A stretch of DNA of 64,000 bases from NCBI GenBank assembly GCA_023052935.1, contig CM041293.1, positions 54,796,725 through 54,860,724 of the forward strand, given 5' to 3'. The notes under the pieces are model-generated. The model ran no database searches. It was given only the letters and a program-made list of their open reading frames with translations, and was not told where the DNA came from. Of this stretch, positions 20,817-33,142 are shown piece by piece (positions within the stretch are counted from its first letter, which is position 1; every line of letters starts with the position of its first letter). Position numbers and translations under genes: made by a program. The DNA comes from Piezodorus guildinii. Taxonomy: Eukaryota; Arthropoda; Insecta; Hemiptera; Pentatomidae.

Positions 20817-21307
20817 TGCTTTTACTACTTAGATATAAAACGTATAGTCAGAGAACGTATTGTGATGATGGAATATTTCGAATTCCACTATTTAATTGAA
20901 AGAATTACTCGTTTTAGGGTTAAGTTCTTAACTCCATAGAACCAATTTTATTATTTTTTATTTATTACCAAATAATTTTTATTTTATTAAACGATTTTGT
21001 TTAAGCTCGGTATATCCATGTAAAATGTAGAGGGCTTTAATATCATGTAAGTTTCATATTTGATTGAAATAGTCTGGCGTGGCTTAAATACCGATAATTT
21101 AAAGTTTTTTTCTCGTATGTAGGTTTAATTTTGTAGATTATAAAAAGTTAACAGTATCATCTTGAAAAAAAAAAATGGTAAATGTATTAGTTGAAAGAAT
21201 TCAATAAGGGAGAAAAGAGAAAAAAATATGTTTTTAATTGTAATTTTCGTACTTTTGAATGTAAGAGAAAGTAATATAGATGTATACTATACCGTTAGAA
21301 AGCCCGA
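20817..21307 (+). repeat. Repeat A, divergent copy (forward)
   Basis: 'ttactacttagatataaaac', 'cgaattccactatttaattg', 'tttaatatcatgtaagtttc', 'gaaatagtctggcgtggctt' and 'ctataccgttagaaagccc' keep the family order. The middle is deleted and the tail is missing. Confidence 0.7.
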
Positions 21308-22007
21308 AACTGTGTGCGTGTGTATGTAATATATATAATAGGTTAATGACGGTTAATTTATCATGGATTTCATATAATTAACTATTCGAACTAATATTAT
21401 AAGTGGATGGGACGAAATCTCTTAATTTTATCTTGATGTATATTAATTTTCGTATGCTTGATTACATAATTGCATAAATAGAAAATACATTTTTTTGTGA
21501 ACGTTTTAATCAAATCGCTTATATAAAAAGACCCCTCTTGGTTTGCATCTATGTTTTACTGATCGTATGAATTGTAATCTGCAATGGGTTTATTTTTCTT
21601 GCATTCGAAAATAGTGCAAATATGTTTGTATTTAATGTATAAATATAAAATGAATATGACGGTATTTATACATGGATTTTAATTTTTATTAAGTTTTCTC
21701 TGCTTTCCAATTATTCTTCATTGTACTCATATTTTATTTGTATTTGTTGATTTATTTACTCGTCGGATTTTGTAATTTAGTGATGTAAGAACTTATTGAT
21801 TTTTTATTATATTAATTCATTCAACTAATTTCGTAGGTATTTTTTAATACCTTAGGCATCTTAAGTTTTTGAAATTTTGTATTAATTTATTTCTTCATAT
21901 TTTTATTACCTTTATGATTTAATATTATTATTGCCCTCTGATAATCTTTCCATTTTATCGCAACCCTGTTGCTCATAGCTTGTTTTGAGGCGCTGAATTA
22001 AAAATAA

Positions 22008-22061
<54 letters not shown>

Positions 22062-22371
22062 ATTGTTTAATTTAACTTTATTTCGTTTTAAACATACTAA
22101 TTTTAATCATAATAAACAATTGTATGTCTACCCAATTTGGTTTATCTCAGCTTGTCAAAGATTCCTTTCTTTTAACTAAAAATATTTTTTTTTTGTTTCG
22201 TTAAATTTTCTTGCATTAATTTTAAATTGAACACTAGATTAAGTATAATTTTTTTTTAGACCCACTGGCCATCAAAATCTAAACGATTCGTTAAAGACAT
22301 TTGTTTTGAAGGTATTAATACAATATAAATATATACCATGTAAATACCTTCTTTTTTTATTTTTGTTTTCA
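21308..22371. other. Gene-free AT-rich stretch with (AT)n
   Basis: An (AT)n tract lies at about 22012-22059. No coding or family repeat recognised. Confidence 0.5.
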
Positions 22372-23252
22372 TTTTACTTTCATTTACTATTTATAGTAAG
22401 GCAAAGTATTGCGATCGTGAAAATTTTTGAGTTCTACTTTTCAACAGAAATACACGTTTTAGGGTCCCCTGAGTCTAAATAACCAAGTCCTGCAAAAATG
22501 TCTGTCTGTGTGTGTGTGTTTGTGTCTAGGAAACTGAAACTTGATATTTAAGACAATTGCACGTCTGAGATGTTACAAAAACTATTTCATTAAAATTGGC
22601 TGACCAGAAGAGCCACTTTATACCATGCTTATTGCACCTTTTTATGATTTTCTCAAGAACTGCTCAGACGGTGTTGATTAAACTCTCTATATTGATGTAA
22701 AATTTAATGGGCTTTAATATGATTTAGGTTTCATTCTGATTAAATTAGTCTTACAGGACTTGAATGCCAATATTCTAAATTTTCTTCTTCTAAAGTACCT
22801 TTAATTTTGTAGATTCTATAAAAATAACCATGTCATCTTGTTAGCATTGATAAATATTAGCTGAATATGCATGTTGAGCGAATTTGAAACACAACTAAAA
22901 GCAAATATATTTTTTAATGCAATTTTTTGTTTTTTAACTTATGTATACATAAACAGCAATATATATGTATAATATACCGTTGGAAAGCTAAAGATTTTAG
23001 AAAATGTATTATCTCATACACAAGCTTTTAAAAGTTAATAGAGAGTGATGAAAAGCCGATAAAACTATGTGATTATTTTAGATAATAATATAATAGATTT
23101 CTTAATAAAACACATGTTTTTATACAAATTCCATTTAATTAATTCATTAATGGTTTCACTCATTTTTATCTCTTACTGTTTTTGAAGATTCTTTAATCGA
23201 TTCTTAAAACGGAGGTAAGTGAAAGTCGTGTGTTACCCGCACCAGATTTTTT
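22372..23252 (+). repeat. Repeat A, full-length (forward)
   Basis: Head 'actttcatttactatttata', landmarks 'tagggtcccctgagtctaaa', 'tataccgttggaaagctaaa', 'aaaacacatgtttttataca', tail 'ggaggtaagtgaaagtcgtg' then 'ttacccgcaccagatttttt'. Closely parallels the 16.2 kb copy. Confidence 0.85.
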
Positions 23253-23535
23253 TTTTTTATTGAAATAAAGTAAAAGGTTAGATGTAAAACTTTTATCACT
23301 TAACTATTAATGAAATTATCATTCTGAAATAACATTCATCGGATTCCGGTTATTTATTGAAGAATAATTTGAACAATTTTTATAAGAATAAAATTTAATT
23401 ATTTTAATAAATATCCTATTATTAAACAAATGTTTACCCTTCCCGAATCCTTCTTTTCTCAAAACTCATACTTATCTAAAATTGTCAATGTAGAAGTGTT
23501 TTTAACTTATGCTTTCATGTCTGTAAAATTGTATA

Positions 23536-23777
23536 TCTGTGGCGGTCGTGAATAAGTGTTTGAATCAGAATATTTCATTTCACAGGTGAGCGACTTTTTT
23601 ACGTAATACCAAAATAGAGCAAAATTACAGCTTTCTTTAAACCTAAAATTTCTTCCATCAAGAAATTTCTTTAACCTATTTAACACGACCTTGGAGCAGC
23701 TCTGAGGGAGCGATACTTGGAGTTATCTCATTTTTTGACATAACTCGAGTTATCTAGTTTTTCACGACCGCCACAGA
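23536..23777. mobile_element. MITE, CTGTGGCGG family, well preserved
   Basis: 242 bp flanked by TA (23534-23535, 23778-23779). Terminal inverted repeats TCTGTGGCGGTCGTGAA / TTCACGACCGCCACAGA are nearly perfect over 17+ bases. The interior contains 'caggtgagcgactttttta' and 'ataactcgagttatct' (a 16 bp near-palindrome). Non-coding. TA duplication and short TIRs suggest a Tc1/mariner-type or related source, but the autonomous partner is not seen here. Confidence 0.85.
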
Positions 23778-23779
23778 TA

Positions 23780-24144
23780 TGTATTTTTAAATAACGATAA
23801 TCTATCGATTTTACAGATATGATTAGAAACTTTAAATATTCAAAAAATACCTTACAATCTGTAGATTAATATTTAATTATTTTTTTTCAAGAAGATTTAA
23901 AATGCTGAATATGATTTAAATACGTATAAGTGAATCTTATTCATTATTATTATAATTCTATATCAAGAGAATTGCCTGCATTTGAAACTATTTTTATTGA
24001 TAGTTACAATCGTTTATAATTTGGGTTGCGATTTTTTGTATTATATGCTTTCTTACAATATACTTTAATTGGTGAAACGTTATATATTTCATTACTTATT
24101 AGCTGACTTATATATTGTTTTTTGTTTTTTTTTTATAATAAAAA
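23780..24144. other. Gene-free AT-rich stretch
   Basis: No supported feature. Confidence 0.45.
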
Positions 24145-25035
24145 AAATCTGGTGCGGGCAACACACGACATTCACTTACCTCCGTTTTTAGAATCAAATA
24201 AAGAATTTTCAAATACAGTTAGAGATAAAAATGAATGAAACCATTAAAGAATTAATTAAATGGAATTTCTATAAAAACATGTGTTTTATTAAAAAATCTA
24301 TTATATTATTATCGAAAATAATCACTTAGTTTTATCGGCTTTTCAACACTCTCTACTGACTTTTAAAAGCTTGTGTATGAGATAATATTTTTTCTAAAAT
24401 CTCAAGCCTTCCAATGCTATATCATACATGTATATTACTGTTCATATGTTCAAAAACAAAAAAATGCATAAAAAAATATATTTTTTCAGTTTTCTCCTTT
24501 AGTTGGGAATCGAATTCATTCAATTTATATATTTACCTGTTTTTCAGTGGTAAAAAGATAATATAGTTCTTTTTATAGAAGCGACAAAATTAAAGGTACT
24601 TTAGAGAAAGAAAATTTTAAATATCGGCATTAAGCCCTGTCAAACCATTTTAATCCAAATAAAACCTAAATGATATTAAAACCCATTAAATTTTACATTG
24701 ATATAGCGAGTGTAAACAAAATCGTCGAAACCGTTTTCGAGAAAATCGAAAAAAAGGTGCAAAATGTATAGTATAAAGTAGCTCTTCTGGTAAGATCATT
24801 TTGATGAAAAACGTTTTGTAATGTCTCGGGCGTATATTTGTCTTAAATATGAAATTTCTGTTTCATAGGATTTACCGTTTCCGCCCAGGACTTACCACAC
24901 ACAGACCTTTTTGAGGTACTTGGTTATTTGGACTCAGGCTACCCCAAAACGCATATTTCCGTTGAAAACTGGAATTCAAAAATTTTCACGATCGCAATAC
25001 TTTCCCTTACTGTATATAGTTAGTGAAAGTAAAAA
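24145..25035 (-). repeat. Repeat A, full-length (reverse)
   Basis: 'aaaatctggtgcgggcaaca' at the tail end through 'tagttgggaatcgaattcat' and 'ccattttaatccaaataaaa' to 'actgtatatagttagtgaaa'. All reference landmarks are present in inverse order. Confidence 0.85.
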
Positions 25036-25331
25036 TGAACCAATTAAATTTTAAAAAAACAACTCATTGATGCGAGATGCGACTTCTTTGTAAATCTGTT
25101 GTTTTTGAAGATAGCTTAACATTGTAAATACAAACTTTCAATAAAAAGAAAAAAACTGATGGCAAACTGATATTGACATTAATAAAAAAATGCAATTTCA
25201 CCTGTACTTAATTAGGGCACAAAAAGAAAATCCAAATTTTACATAGAAATTAGTACAAAGATAATTAAAATAAAAAAAGGTAACGAAATAAGTGTAGTTT
25301 TTTATACGCTACAAGTGAACTTGTTTTATTA

Positions 25332-25953
25332 GGGATCACTTGTAGCTGGGTGGTTAGCATAACAGCCTCCTATGCCAAAGGTCACGGGTTCAAACCCTCA
25401 GGTGGGCCTAGGATTTTTTAACGGGAGTAAAAAATCCTTAGTTTTATCGTCCTTGGAAAGGGTAGTTAAAGGGGGTCGCAAGCCTGTGCGATGTCAGGTA
25501 CTCGTTAAAGATCCCTATACTAATAAAACCTGGATAGGCAAAATTTAGAACTCCCACTGTGGCATCATCCGATTAGCCATAGTAGCATAAAAAAAAAAAA
25601 AAAAAAAAAAAAACCTGTACTACTACAACCCATGAAGGGTCTTGGGCTCAGTACATATAGAGATTCGTACTGTTTCTAGGCCAACGACAGTGCAATGAGG
25701 TGATTAGGCCTTAATCGCGCTCAGCCTTTTTCCCCAATTAATTTGAGTACCCACTTTATAGAGGCTGGGTCTGTCCCAAGAGGGTCTCCATATTCTAGGG
25801 TCGCCCCCCGACTGAATTAACAGAATAATTAATATTCTGCTAGAGCCGGGATTCGAACCCAGGACCCGGAGAACTGTAGACTAGCGCTCTATCCACTAGA
25901 CCACGCCGCTCCCTCATAGTAGCATAAAGTGACGTTAAATAAATAAAAAAACT
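25332..25953 (+). mobile_element. SINE A carrying a nested SINE B
   Basis: The best SINE A copy: gggatcacttgtagctgggt, 'ggtcacgggttcaaaccctc' (B box), 'gatgtcaggtactcgttaaa', 'aacctggataggcaaaattt', 'catcatccgattagccatag', then after the nested insertion 'taaagtgacgttaaataaat'. Outer duplication AACTTGTTTTATTA (25318-25331) / AACTTGGTTTATTA (25954-25967). Confidence 0.9.
25592..25914 (-). mobile_element. SINE B inserted into SINE A
   Basis: In minus orientation it starts at 25914 with the tRNA-like head (B box complement 'gggattcgaaccc' at about 25850-25862) and ends in a poly(A) written as A here because of the junction (25588-25612), with 'cctgtactactacaacccat' next to it. The insertion duplicated 14 bases of SINE A, CATAGTAGCATAAA (25578-25591 and 25915-25928). 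Confidence 0.85.
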
Positions 25954-25967
25954 AACTTGGTTTATTA

Positions 25968-26680
25968 TTGTTTATAATGATTAAAAAAATCATTATCTGA
26001 GACTTTGTGTTTGGAAATACTTTGAACTGAATATAAAATAAAGAAAAAATAAATTCCAAACCGGCTTGAGATTCGGTGATTGATCGCGATCTGGGTTTCT
26101 GAAACCTTTCCATATTGGACATTGTATTTCCACCTGTGCATCTAATCCCTATACTAATTTTAAAGTCTACGGAGCTGTGCAAATTTTATATAAAAATGAC
26201 ACTTATCATTATAATATTTGGAAATAATTAACCATTGTGTAATAATTTGCTTTTTACTTTTTCCTCTAAATAGTTACTACGATTAAGGTTTTTTTTTTCT
26301 TTTCTTTTTTTTTAAGGGACTAAAACAAAAACTTTACAATACATATCTAAAATCAATAACTTAATTAATATTTTTTAAAGCTTTCTTCATAAATATTATA
26401 ACACAAGCGAATACCCCTCTAACAGAAGGAAGGATCTAATAATAATAAAATTGCATTTATTTTTTATATTTAAATTTTATTTTATTCCTTAAAAGTTTAC
26501 TTCTATATTTGTAGTAATTTGATACTTAATAAACTTTAAGTGTCAGTGAGTTTTTTTTAGCATAGTAGTCAAAATCCGTGATAAATTAAATTCAATTCAT
26601 GATACTAACAATATGATCGTAAAATGCATTAAACAAAAAAACCTTGTTGACTTTCCGTTATTCTTTATCAGGACATTTTA
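25968..26680. other. Gene-free stretch
   Basis: The minus frame at 25952-26182 begins with 'aatttgcacagctccgtag' sequence but shows no family motif. Nothing else supported. Confidence 0.4.
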
Positions 26681-26960
26681 ATGGGTCATCTGAGGCTTAG
26701 TGGCTAGCGTGGCATTCTTTGCCTATCTAAGGTCGTGGGTTTGAATGGTAGATTGCCCTAGCATGTGTAATCAGTGTTAAATATCCTTGATTATGTTGCT
26801 TTTCGGTAAGGACGAAAAATGGTGGTCTCTTCACTGTGCGATGTCAGATTAAAGATCTCTATCCGAAAATAACCTTGATAGGAAACGTTTAGGACTCCCA
26901 CTGTAGCATCATATGATCAGCCAGCCACAGTAGCGTATAAGAGACATTAAATTTACAACA
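26681..26960 (+). mobile_element. SINE A, divergent full-length copy
   Basis: 'gggtcatctgaggcttagtg', 'gtcgtgggtttgaatggt' (eroded B box), 'gtgcgatgtcagattaaaga', 'cccactgtagcatcatatga' and 'gagacattaaatttac' match the family in order. A possible imperfect duplication GACATTTTAAT / GAACATTAAT flanks it. Confidence 0.75.
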
Positions 26961-29033
26961 AGGAAAAGAACATTAATTTAAAATGTTAAATCATGTTCTT
27001 TCATTATTTTTACCATTGTGCAAATGAGATCTTGTATAATAAACCACGAGCGATGAAACCACCCTCTGTTGTCGAAAGCAGAACGAAGTCTAAAACATAA
27101 GAAGGTAACCCAGAGTATTTGAACGTAATGTATTAAATTAAGTTCTTAACCTGTGATATCAGTGTTACGGATACCGTCTGAATCACTACTATAAAATGCA
27201 CTAAAGACTTTTTAAAAAATAACAAGCGGTATATAAGTGATGTTATTTAACAAATGCTTTGGCGTGATGCTAACACCAGTTCTTCAACTCTACATCTAAC
27301 TTCAGCTTGGACTAAGAATGTTTCCACATTAACATAAAACATTCTAGCTATAATATTATGTGTATTATTATGCTTTTTCCTGTCTTAAAAGACATCTCCA
27401 ATCTTTTTCGGTTTTTATTCTTTCTTGATAATCACATCAGTAGAACTATTATCATTATGTTATGTCATGACAATCATAGTTCTCCTTGTGTTTAATCCGA
27501 TCCACTAATTCATTGATTTTCATATCATGTTATTTCTTAACTCGTTCAAGCTGGCGTGAGTCAAGGTGGGTCACACTGGGCTGTTCTGTGGGATGATGTT
27601 ACCCACCCGTGGGTCATACTTTAGTATTCCATGGGGTGGAGTGCATTCGAGGTCTAGAACTGTTTTGATCTCGCATTGAACACGTTCAAACTTGCAACAG
27701 TGTTGCCCCAGCATAGATATTCGCCCCGCCTTGAATATCGTTAGTTTATCTATCTTTTATCTTGGCTCTACTTTTTTAAAACATGGTTTAAATTCTTTGA
27801 TATTCCGATTCTTCGGATTGAAAGGTTTTCTATAATGCTCTTAAGAGAACTGAGGATGTCATTAAATATCATAAAATCGTTATTATGTATGATTTTAATA
27901 CTTCATGTGTCATTGTAGGTGAGTAAGGAGAACTTATATTTTCAGAGCTCATTGCTGTTAAAAGTTATAACCACTGTTTACCTAAATTATTCACATCTTG
28001 ATGTACGAACCAATTGTTTGTTTTTTTCCAAAATAATAAGTGTTACTATTTTCACTGTTTACAAAGCGACTATTTAACATAATCCACAACCATATGGTGC
28101 CTTCTCTGCTAATATAGTCTTCAACTGCTCATAAAATTCATGTGATTGATTAGACTTCATTCATTTATAAAATTAATTCCTTAACATACCGAATTAATTT
28201 TTACTTTAATATCTTGTTACATGTGTGTTCTTTTTTAATGCTCAATGCAAAACTCTTTTAATTTCCATAAAATTCCAAATTGGCAGTAATTAGAAATATC
28301 CTTCTGTAGATTTTGAATAACATTTAAGTTTTATGACCTGGTATATAGATTATCGTATCCAGATCCGTAGATTCAATCTTTGAATTATATTTGTACATAT
28401 TCAGATAGCCTTGATTTATTTCATCGACTCCAATTGAAACATTTATAAGCTTGTAACTGAATATTTAATTTAATAATTACTCTCCTTAAAATCAGAACTT
28501 GTTTGATTTTTTAATTATTTTTAAAAATCTTGATATGTATTTTTAAAATGATTTTAAGCCTATGAACTTCAATATTTAATTTAAATATTTCTTGTCATTT
28601 CAGTTTCTAAACAGTTTGAAGAATAATCTTATTATCTTGTTTGTTTTTGTTTTTTTTATTGATCAAGAAATATTCAAATTGAGAAACTCTTGATTTTCGT
28701 ATAAATTCCCTTTTTGAAATCCTAAGTGTTCACCCTCGCATACCTAGAAAAGCACTGTTTCCAGTTTTTACTGAATAACTAGCTTCCAGGGCATTTTACG
28801 TAAAACGTTGTCGTTAGCAATTTTAAAACCTATCAAATTTAGTACAATTCTTTACTTAACATATTAAAGTAATTAGAACAGCTTCTGAGGTACAATGCTG
28901 CTAAAATCTGACATGACTACAATGAAACCGTAAAAAGTCTGTTATGTCGGCAATTTAGCCCTTGTAACTTTTATTTAGTGCAGTGTGCATTGTAATGTAT
29001 AATGACCAATCTTGTATAAGATCAAATTTCCTA

Positions 29034-29034
<1 letters not shown>
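26961..29034. other. Gene-free stretch
   Basis: About 2 kb without recognised repeat or coding frame. 27545-27740 is noticeably GC-richer ('ggtgggtcacactgggctgt', 'acccacccgtgggtcata'), but all six frames are interrupted and no motif is recognised. Confidence 0.45.

Positions 29035-29082
<48 letters not shown>
29035..29082. repeat. Low-complexity A-run plus (AT)n
   Basis: An A-run of about 17 is followed by ~28 bases of alternating AT. Confidence 0.9.
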
Positions 29083-29083
<1 letters not shown>

Positions 29084-29629
29084 AATTGTAAAAACTGACA
29101 TATAACTGAGAAGAAATAGTTTTAAAGGACATAACACAAAATTTATAATTCCAATTTATGTCCAAATTAGTGCAGTTTAATTAAATATTAAATATGTTGG
29201 AAACTTTAAATTCGATTAAGTTGGTGCAGGACTAAAAATTAGTTTATATTCTGATTAGAATTCTTACATTTTAATGTTGTTAAATAATCCTTTCTTGCGA
29301 TGAAGTATAGATATACACTTATTTTTAATAATTTAATTAATGTAAAACGAAATTAAATCAACATTTAAAAAAATTAATAATGTGAATATTTATTTAGCCT
29401 AATTAAATACCGTATATACATTATTGGAAGAGAAAAAAAAGTGAGATATGTAATGGAATCATGGAAACGTTTAGTACATTGTCATCCGAATCCTTTATAT
29501 TTCGAACTAGATTGAAACAGTTTGTGAAATACTTAAGAACGTTGCAGTTCTGATGATGAACTTGTTAAAAGCTTGGCAATCCAGACTTTTAATCCATTGG
29601 TGATAGCCTGTGTTATTATGTACATAGAG
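29083..29629. other. Gene-free AT-rich stretch
   Basis: No supported feature. Confidence 0.45.
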
Positions 29630-29655
29630 GTAAGTGAAAGTGTTGAGCGCACCAC

Positions 29656-29697
<42 letters not shown>
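29630..29697 (+). repeat. Repeat A tail remnant plus (AT)n
   Basis: 'gaggtaagtgaaagtgttga' then 'gcgcaccacttttta' is the repeat A tail, followed immediately by ~40 bases of (AT)n. Confidence 0.65.
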
Positions 29698-29699
<2 letters not shown>

Positions 29700-29703
<4 letters not shown>

Positions 29704-30245
29704 TTCATATTTATATGTTCTTCATCATACCAAATATTTTTGAATGATAAGTAACTTTTAAACAAATCCTTTCTATTAATTTTCTTGTATTATTAAGATA
29801 TGAAAGTAACTTTTTTGAATGTTTAAACTTATAAGGGAGAAGAAGTTCCACCCCAATCAGTGTGTTTGTTGGGACATCCAAGGACCCCGAAGGGTCCATC
29901 TGACTTATAACAACATTGTACGGTCAGTTAACTCCACTCCATGGATTATTTGCCTACTTCAACGCTTGTCTCCCACATTCGGCTGTCAGGTCATCTTTTC
30001 AAGATAATAATAGATGTATTTATGATATAGGCTCTTTGAAGTTTTATTATTGTTAATATTTTTTTTTCGAATTTCTTAAAAATATTTACAACTGATTTAA
30101 AAAAAATACATCACGTAAATTTGATAGTTATATAATACTATTTAAATTATTTTGGACCTCATTTCTATATTGAAATGAGAGAAGCTTCCCATTGGATGCA
30201 CTCAACAAATATTCTTAACCTGAAGGTCACGGGGACATTTTATTT
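29700..30245. other. Gene-free stretch
   Basis: 29815-30010 is less AT-rich and open for ~60 codons on both strands (for example HPNQCVCWDIQGPRRVHLTY in one plus frame), but no family is recognisable and it is probably chance or an old remnant. Confidence 0.35.
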
Positions 30246-30900
30246 TCAGGCGCATCGGAGGATTATCAGGATTTGAAGAGGAAGAAAGGATTGAAACAAG
30301 TAGCTTAGAGTGGGAATTAAGTTTGTCATGAAATGATTGATACCTGGTCCGGGCCAAATCAGTGACATAAGAAACATTATGGTTTTTATGGATAAGTTTA
30401 TTCGTGACAAATAAGGAGCGTTGAGGATTTTACGAAGGATTTTGGATTGTAAGGATTGGCGTGAAGAATTTGATGGTTTAGTAGAGCCCCAAAGCTCTAC
30501 TTCGTTAGTCCAGATTGGTCTTATAATATTCATGTAGATGTGCCTTTTGTAGTAGAGAGGAACGTTTGACTGTTGTCTAGCAAGTGTTGAAGTAACCGAA
30601 AGTGGCGAGCAGTTTCTTGTCGTTTTATTTGTGTATGATTCCAAGTTAGGCGTTTGTCAAGTAGTTCTAGGTATCGGATCTCTTCAACAGGAACTAGTTG
30701 AGTGTTATTGAAGGATACTGAAGGGCAGGAAGTCAAAGGTTTACGACGAAGGCTGAAAGGTTATTTGATGGGAATTTTTGGAATTTATTTTTATTCACCA
30801 GTTCTGACACCATACTTCTAGGCCTTTGATGTGGGCTTAAAGGGTATGCGAGTCAATAAATGGATCTTTATGAACCGATAACACGCAGGTGTCATAAGCT
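30246..30900 (-). pseudogene. Jockey-like non-LTR RT, decayed C-terminal fragment
   Basis: Minus-strand relic of the same RT family as 41908-42938. Frames recovered in pieces include an eroded stretch before 30750 recalling 'IKIN-SHQITF', then the block around 30736-30600 with IRYLELLDKRLTWN and TARHFRLLQHLLD, and after a shift the block from about 30560 with NIIRPIW, LWGSTKPSNSS and LQSKILRKILNAPY. Several frameshifts and stops separate them. The palm domain with the catalytic aspartates is absent or unrecognisable, so it is a 5'-truncated, dead insertion. Confidence 0.8.
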
Positions 30901-32055
30901 TAATTGTTATTTTGAAATTAATAACATTACTTTCTAACGCTTCAAGTAAATATGTAAATAGAGAGAAATGTCGTGAAAACTATTACAGAATCTAGGATTT
31001 AACCAGTGCTGGGATTTTAATGAGTGTTTTAATACAAAAGGTCTTCTTTTTAAACGCCTCAATCCATTATCAGGAATTGAGGAGCAAGGAATGAAACTCA
31101 TGGGCTGTAGAGGAAATAGAGGATAAAAGAAAAGAGTTGACCCCTAATTCTAAGCAAATCAGAAAAATTATATGAAAAGTTTCTCTTTTATTGGAAGAAA
31201 AAATAGATGATGGATATGTTAGTCTATACTCCAATAATTTTTCCAAACCGAAAAATTTAGATTCTGTAATGAACGCCTCAGTGAATTGATGATTTATTGA
31301 AGTAAACCGAGTGGACAGAAAATAATAGTTTAAAATGTAACTTTTTTCGCACGATTCATTATACCTGCTAATTTAGCAATTTGTTTGTAGGTCCTAGCTA
31401 TGAATGTAACATAACAAATAATATTCAACATTAAGTTTTTGATAAAAAAACAGTAGGAAATCACTCAGTTAGTGTAACAACTGCAGAAAGTCTGTTACAT
31501 TTTCGAGAGTGATGGAAATTACAAATAAATAAATAACGAGAGATCCTGACATGAACTGAAAAAAAATTATTCAAAAAGTTACTCATTTCATTTAAAACAA
31601 CATGGCTCATAAACCATAGGCTCTTGCAAAAAATAATATATACGTCATTTATTTCTAATTTTCAATACATTTTCGACACAGAGGGTATCAATAAGGCCTT
31701 AAAGTTTATTGTAAACGGTAGGTTTTTAAATTAAATTAGAGTAAACGTAAGGTATTTTGCAAAGAATTTTATATTAAAAAAAATATATATATTCTACTAA
31801 TTTCTGAAAGCAAACTGTCGTCAAAATTTTTATTCGAACATAACACACAAAAACCGAACAACATAAAAACAATGTTGGCTAAACATGACGTTTTTTTTTT
31901 TATTTTCATCTGATGTCCAATGAGAGATACGCTAACTAGAGAGGACATGAGGTGTAGAAGAGGTACAATCGTAACAGAACCCATAACCAATAATAGTAAT
32001 GGTAAGGTCTTTTTGGAGTATCGTGACAATATAAGAAGCGTTTAAGATTTTACAA
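30901..32055. other. Gene-free AT-rich stretch
   Basis: Over 1 kb with no recognised repeat. The minus frame at 31769-32029 is hydrophobic and AT-driven, with no motif. Confidence 0.45.
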
Positions 32056-32058
32056 ATG

Positions 32059-32219
32059 GTTTTTACTTTCACTTACTTATGTATGAAATATATTGTAAGG
32101 GAAAGTATCGCGATCGTAAAAAAATACAGTTTTCAAAGAATGTATGTTTTAGGGTCTCCTGAGTCTAAATGACGAAGTCCTTCAAAAAGATCTCTGTGTG
32201 TCAGTATGTGGTATGTCTA
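32059..32219 (+). repeat. Repeat A, head fragment (forward)
   Basis: 'actttcacttacttatgtat', 'aagggaaagtatcgcgatcg', 'tagggtctcctgagtctaaa' and 'gtatgtggtatgtctaacgc', then an abrupt switch to GC-richer R1-like coding sequence. Confidence 0.75.
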
Positions 32220-33142
32220 ACGCAAAAACTAAAAGTTGTATAGGTTTTAAGGCCTCCGCAATCTCCTCTTTGGTGTTGAGAGCATCCAAATCTCGCAGCT
32301 CAAACAGGGATTCCTCCGTCCAGGTCCGAACTTCCGACCCTTTGCCGAGTACTCCTTCCATCGAGCTTTTTAGCGCAGCAAGGGATTGCTCTTTCTTCCG
32401 GTCCAATTGGAGCAACAGGTCGCCTTTATTAATTTTTTCGGACCTTGGTGATTGAAGAAACAAGTTGCACCATCGCCGGATCTTCTCTCACCTTCCGCAG
32501 GACATCTGAGTAGGACTGGCTCTCTGGCATTTTCACGATGACTGCGTCAGGCCTCGGTGGTTTAGGGCGAGGTTTCTTCCTTGATCTGTTTCGAACTTCT
32601 TGCCATTTTTTCTGCTGTGGTTCTTTATGTTGAACTGTCGATTTCTGAGGACGCTCTATGTTGTGATGCACAACTTGTGCATTGGGATGTGCTGCCTGCT
32701 TCATTTTCTTTGTTCTATCACCCGCTAAAGATGATGTGGTAACTGTCCTCTCTGATTTAACCGTATTCTTTCTCGGTGGACTTACCTCCTTTGTTTGGGT
32801 GTAGCGATCTGCTGTTTCGATATGAAGGGCTGATGTTTCCAACTTTTCAAAGTAAAGTTGTATTTCGGAGGCGTAGCTCCTTATCATACCATGTACGTTG
32901 GTCTTGGAGCGAATAAAGGAGAGAAGTTCTTTAATCTTCCTTCCAAGATTCTCCATTACTTCTGTAGTGGTTAGTCTTGTGGCATTAGATGCTACAATGG
33001 CCAAGTCTCCCACCATTGCAGCATTGCGGTCGTATGATGACGACGCCGGGGAACGCGCTTTCGCATTCCCAATCGACGCTGGTACTGGGGTTCCGTGCCC
33101 CTGCACCGTAGCACAGTTATCATGATCTTCATTCATGTTCAT
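32220..33142 (-). pseudogene. R1-clade-like retrotransposon ORF1 (gag-like), truncated and frameshifted
   Basis: Minus-strand ORF starting at the ATG near 33142. The N-terminal ~140 residues are Ser/Thr/Lys-rich and probably disordered. Then comes KKPRPKPPRPDAVIVKMPES and SYSDVLRKVREDPAM, leading into the conserved ORF1 domain. A frameshift near 32430-32460 moves the rest to another frame: KGDLLLQLDRKKEQSLAALK, then VRTWTEESLFELRDLDALNT and KEEIAEALKPI. The 'G-D-L-L-L-x-L' and 'E-I/L-R-D-L-D' blocks are characteristic of gag-like ORF1 in R1-clade LINEs, which package element RNA. The three CCHC knuckles expected next are missing because the copy stops at the repeat A junction near 32220. No ORF2 follows. 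Confidence 0.8.

Noticed and set aside
27545..27740. GC-richer patch as a possible exon
   Set aside because: All frames are interrupted and no motif or splice pattern is convincing.
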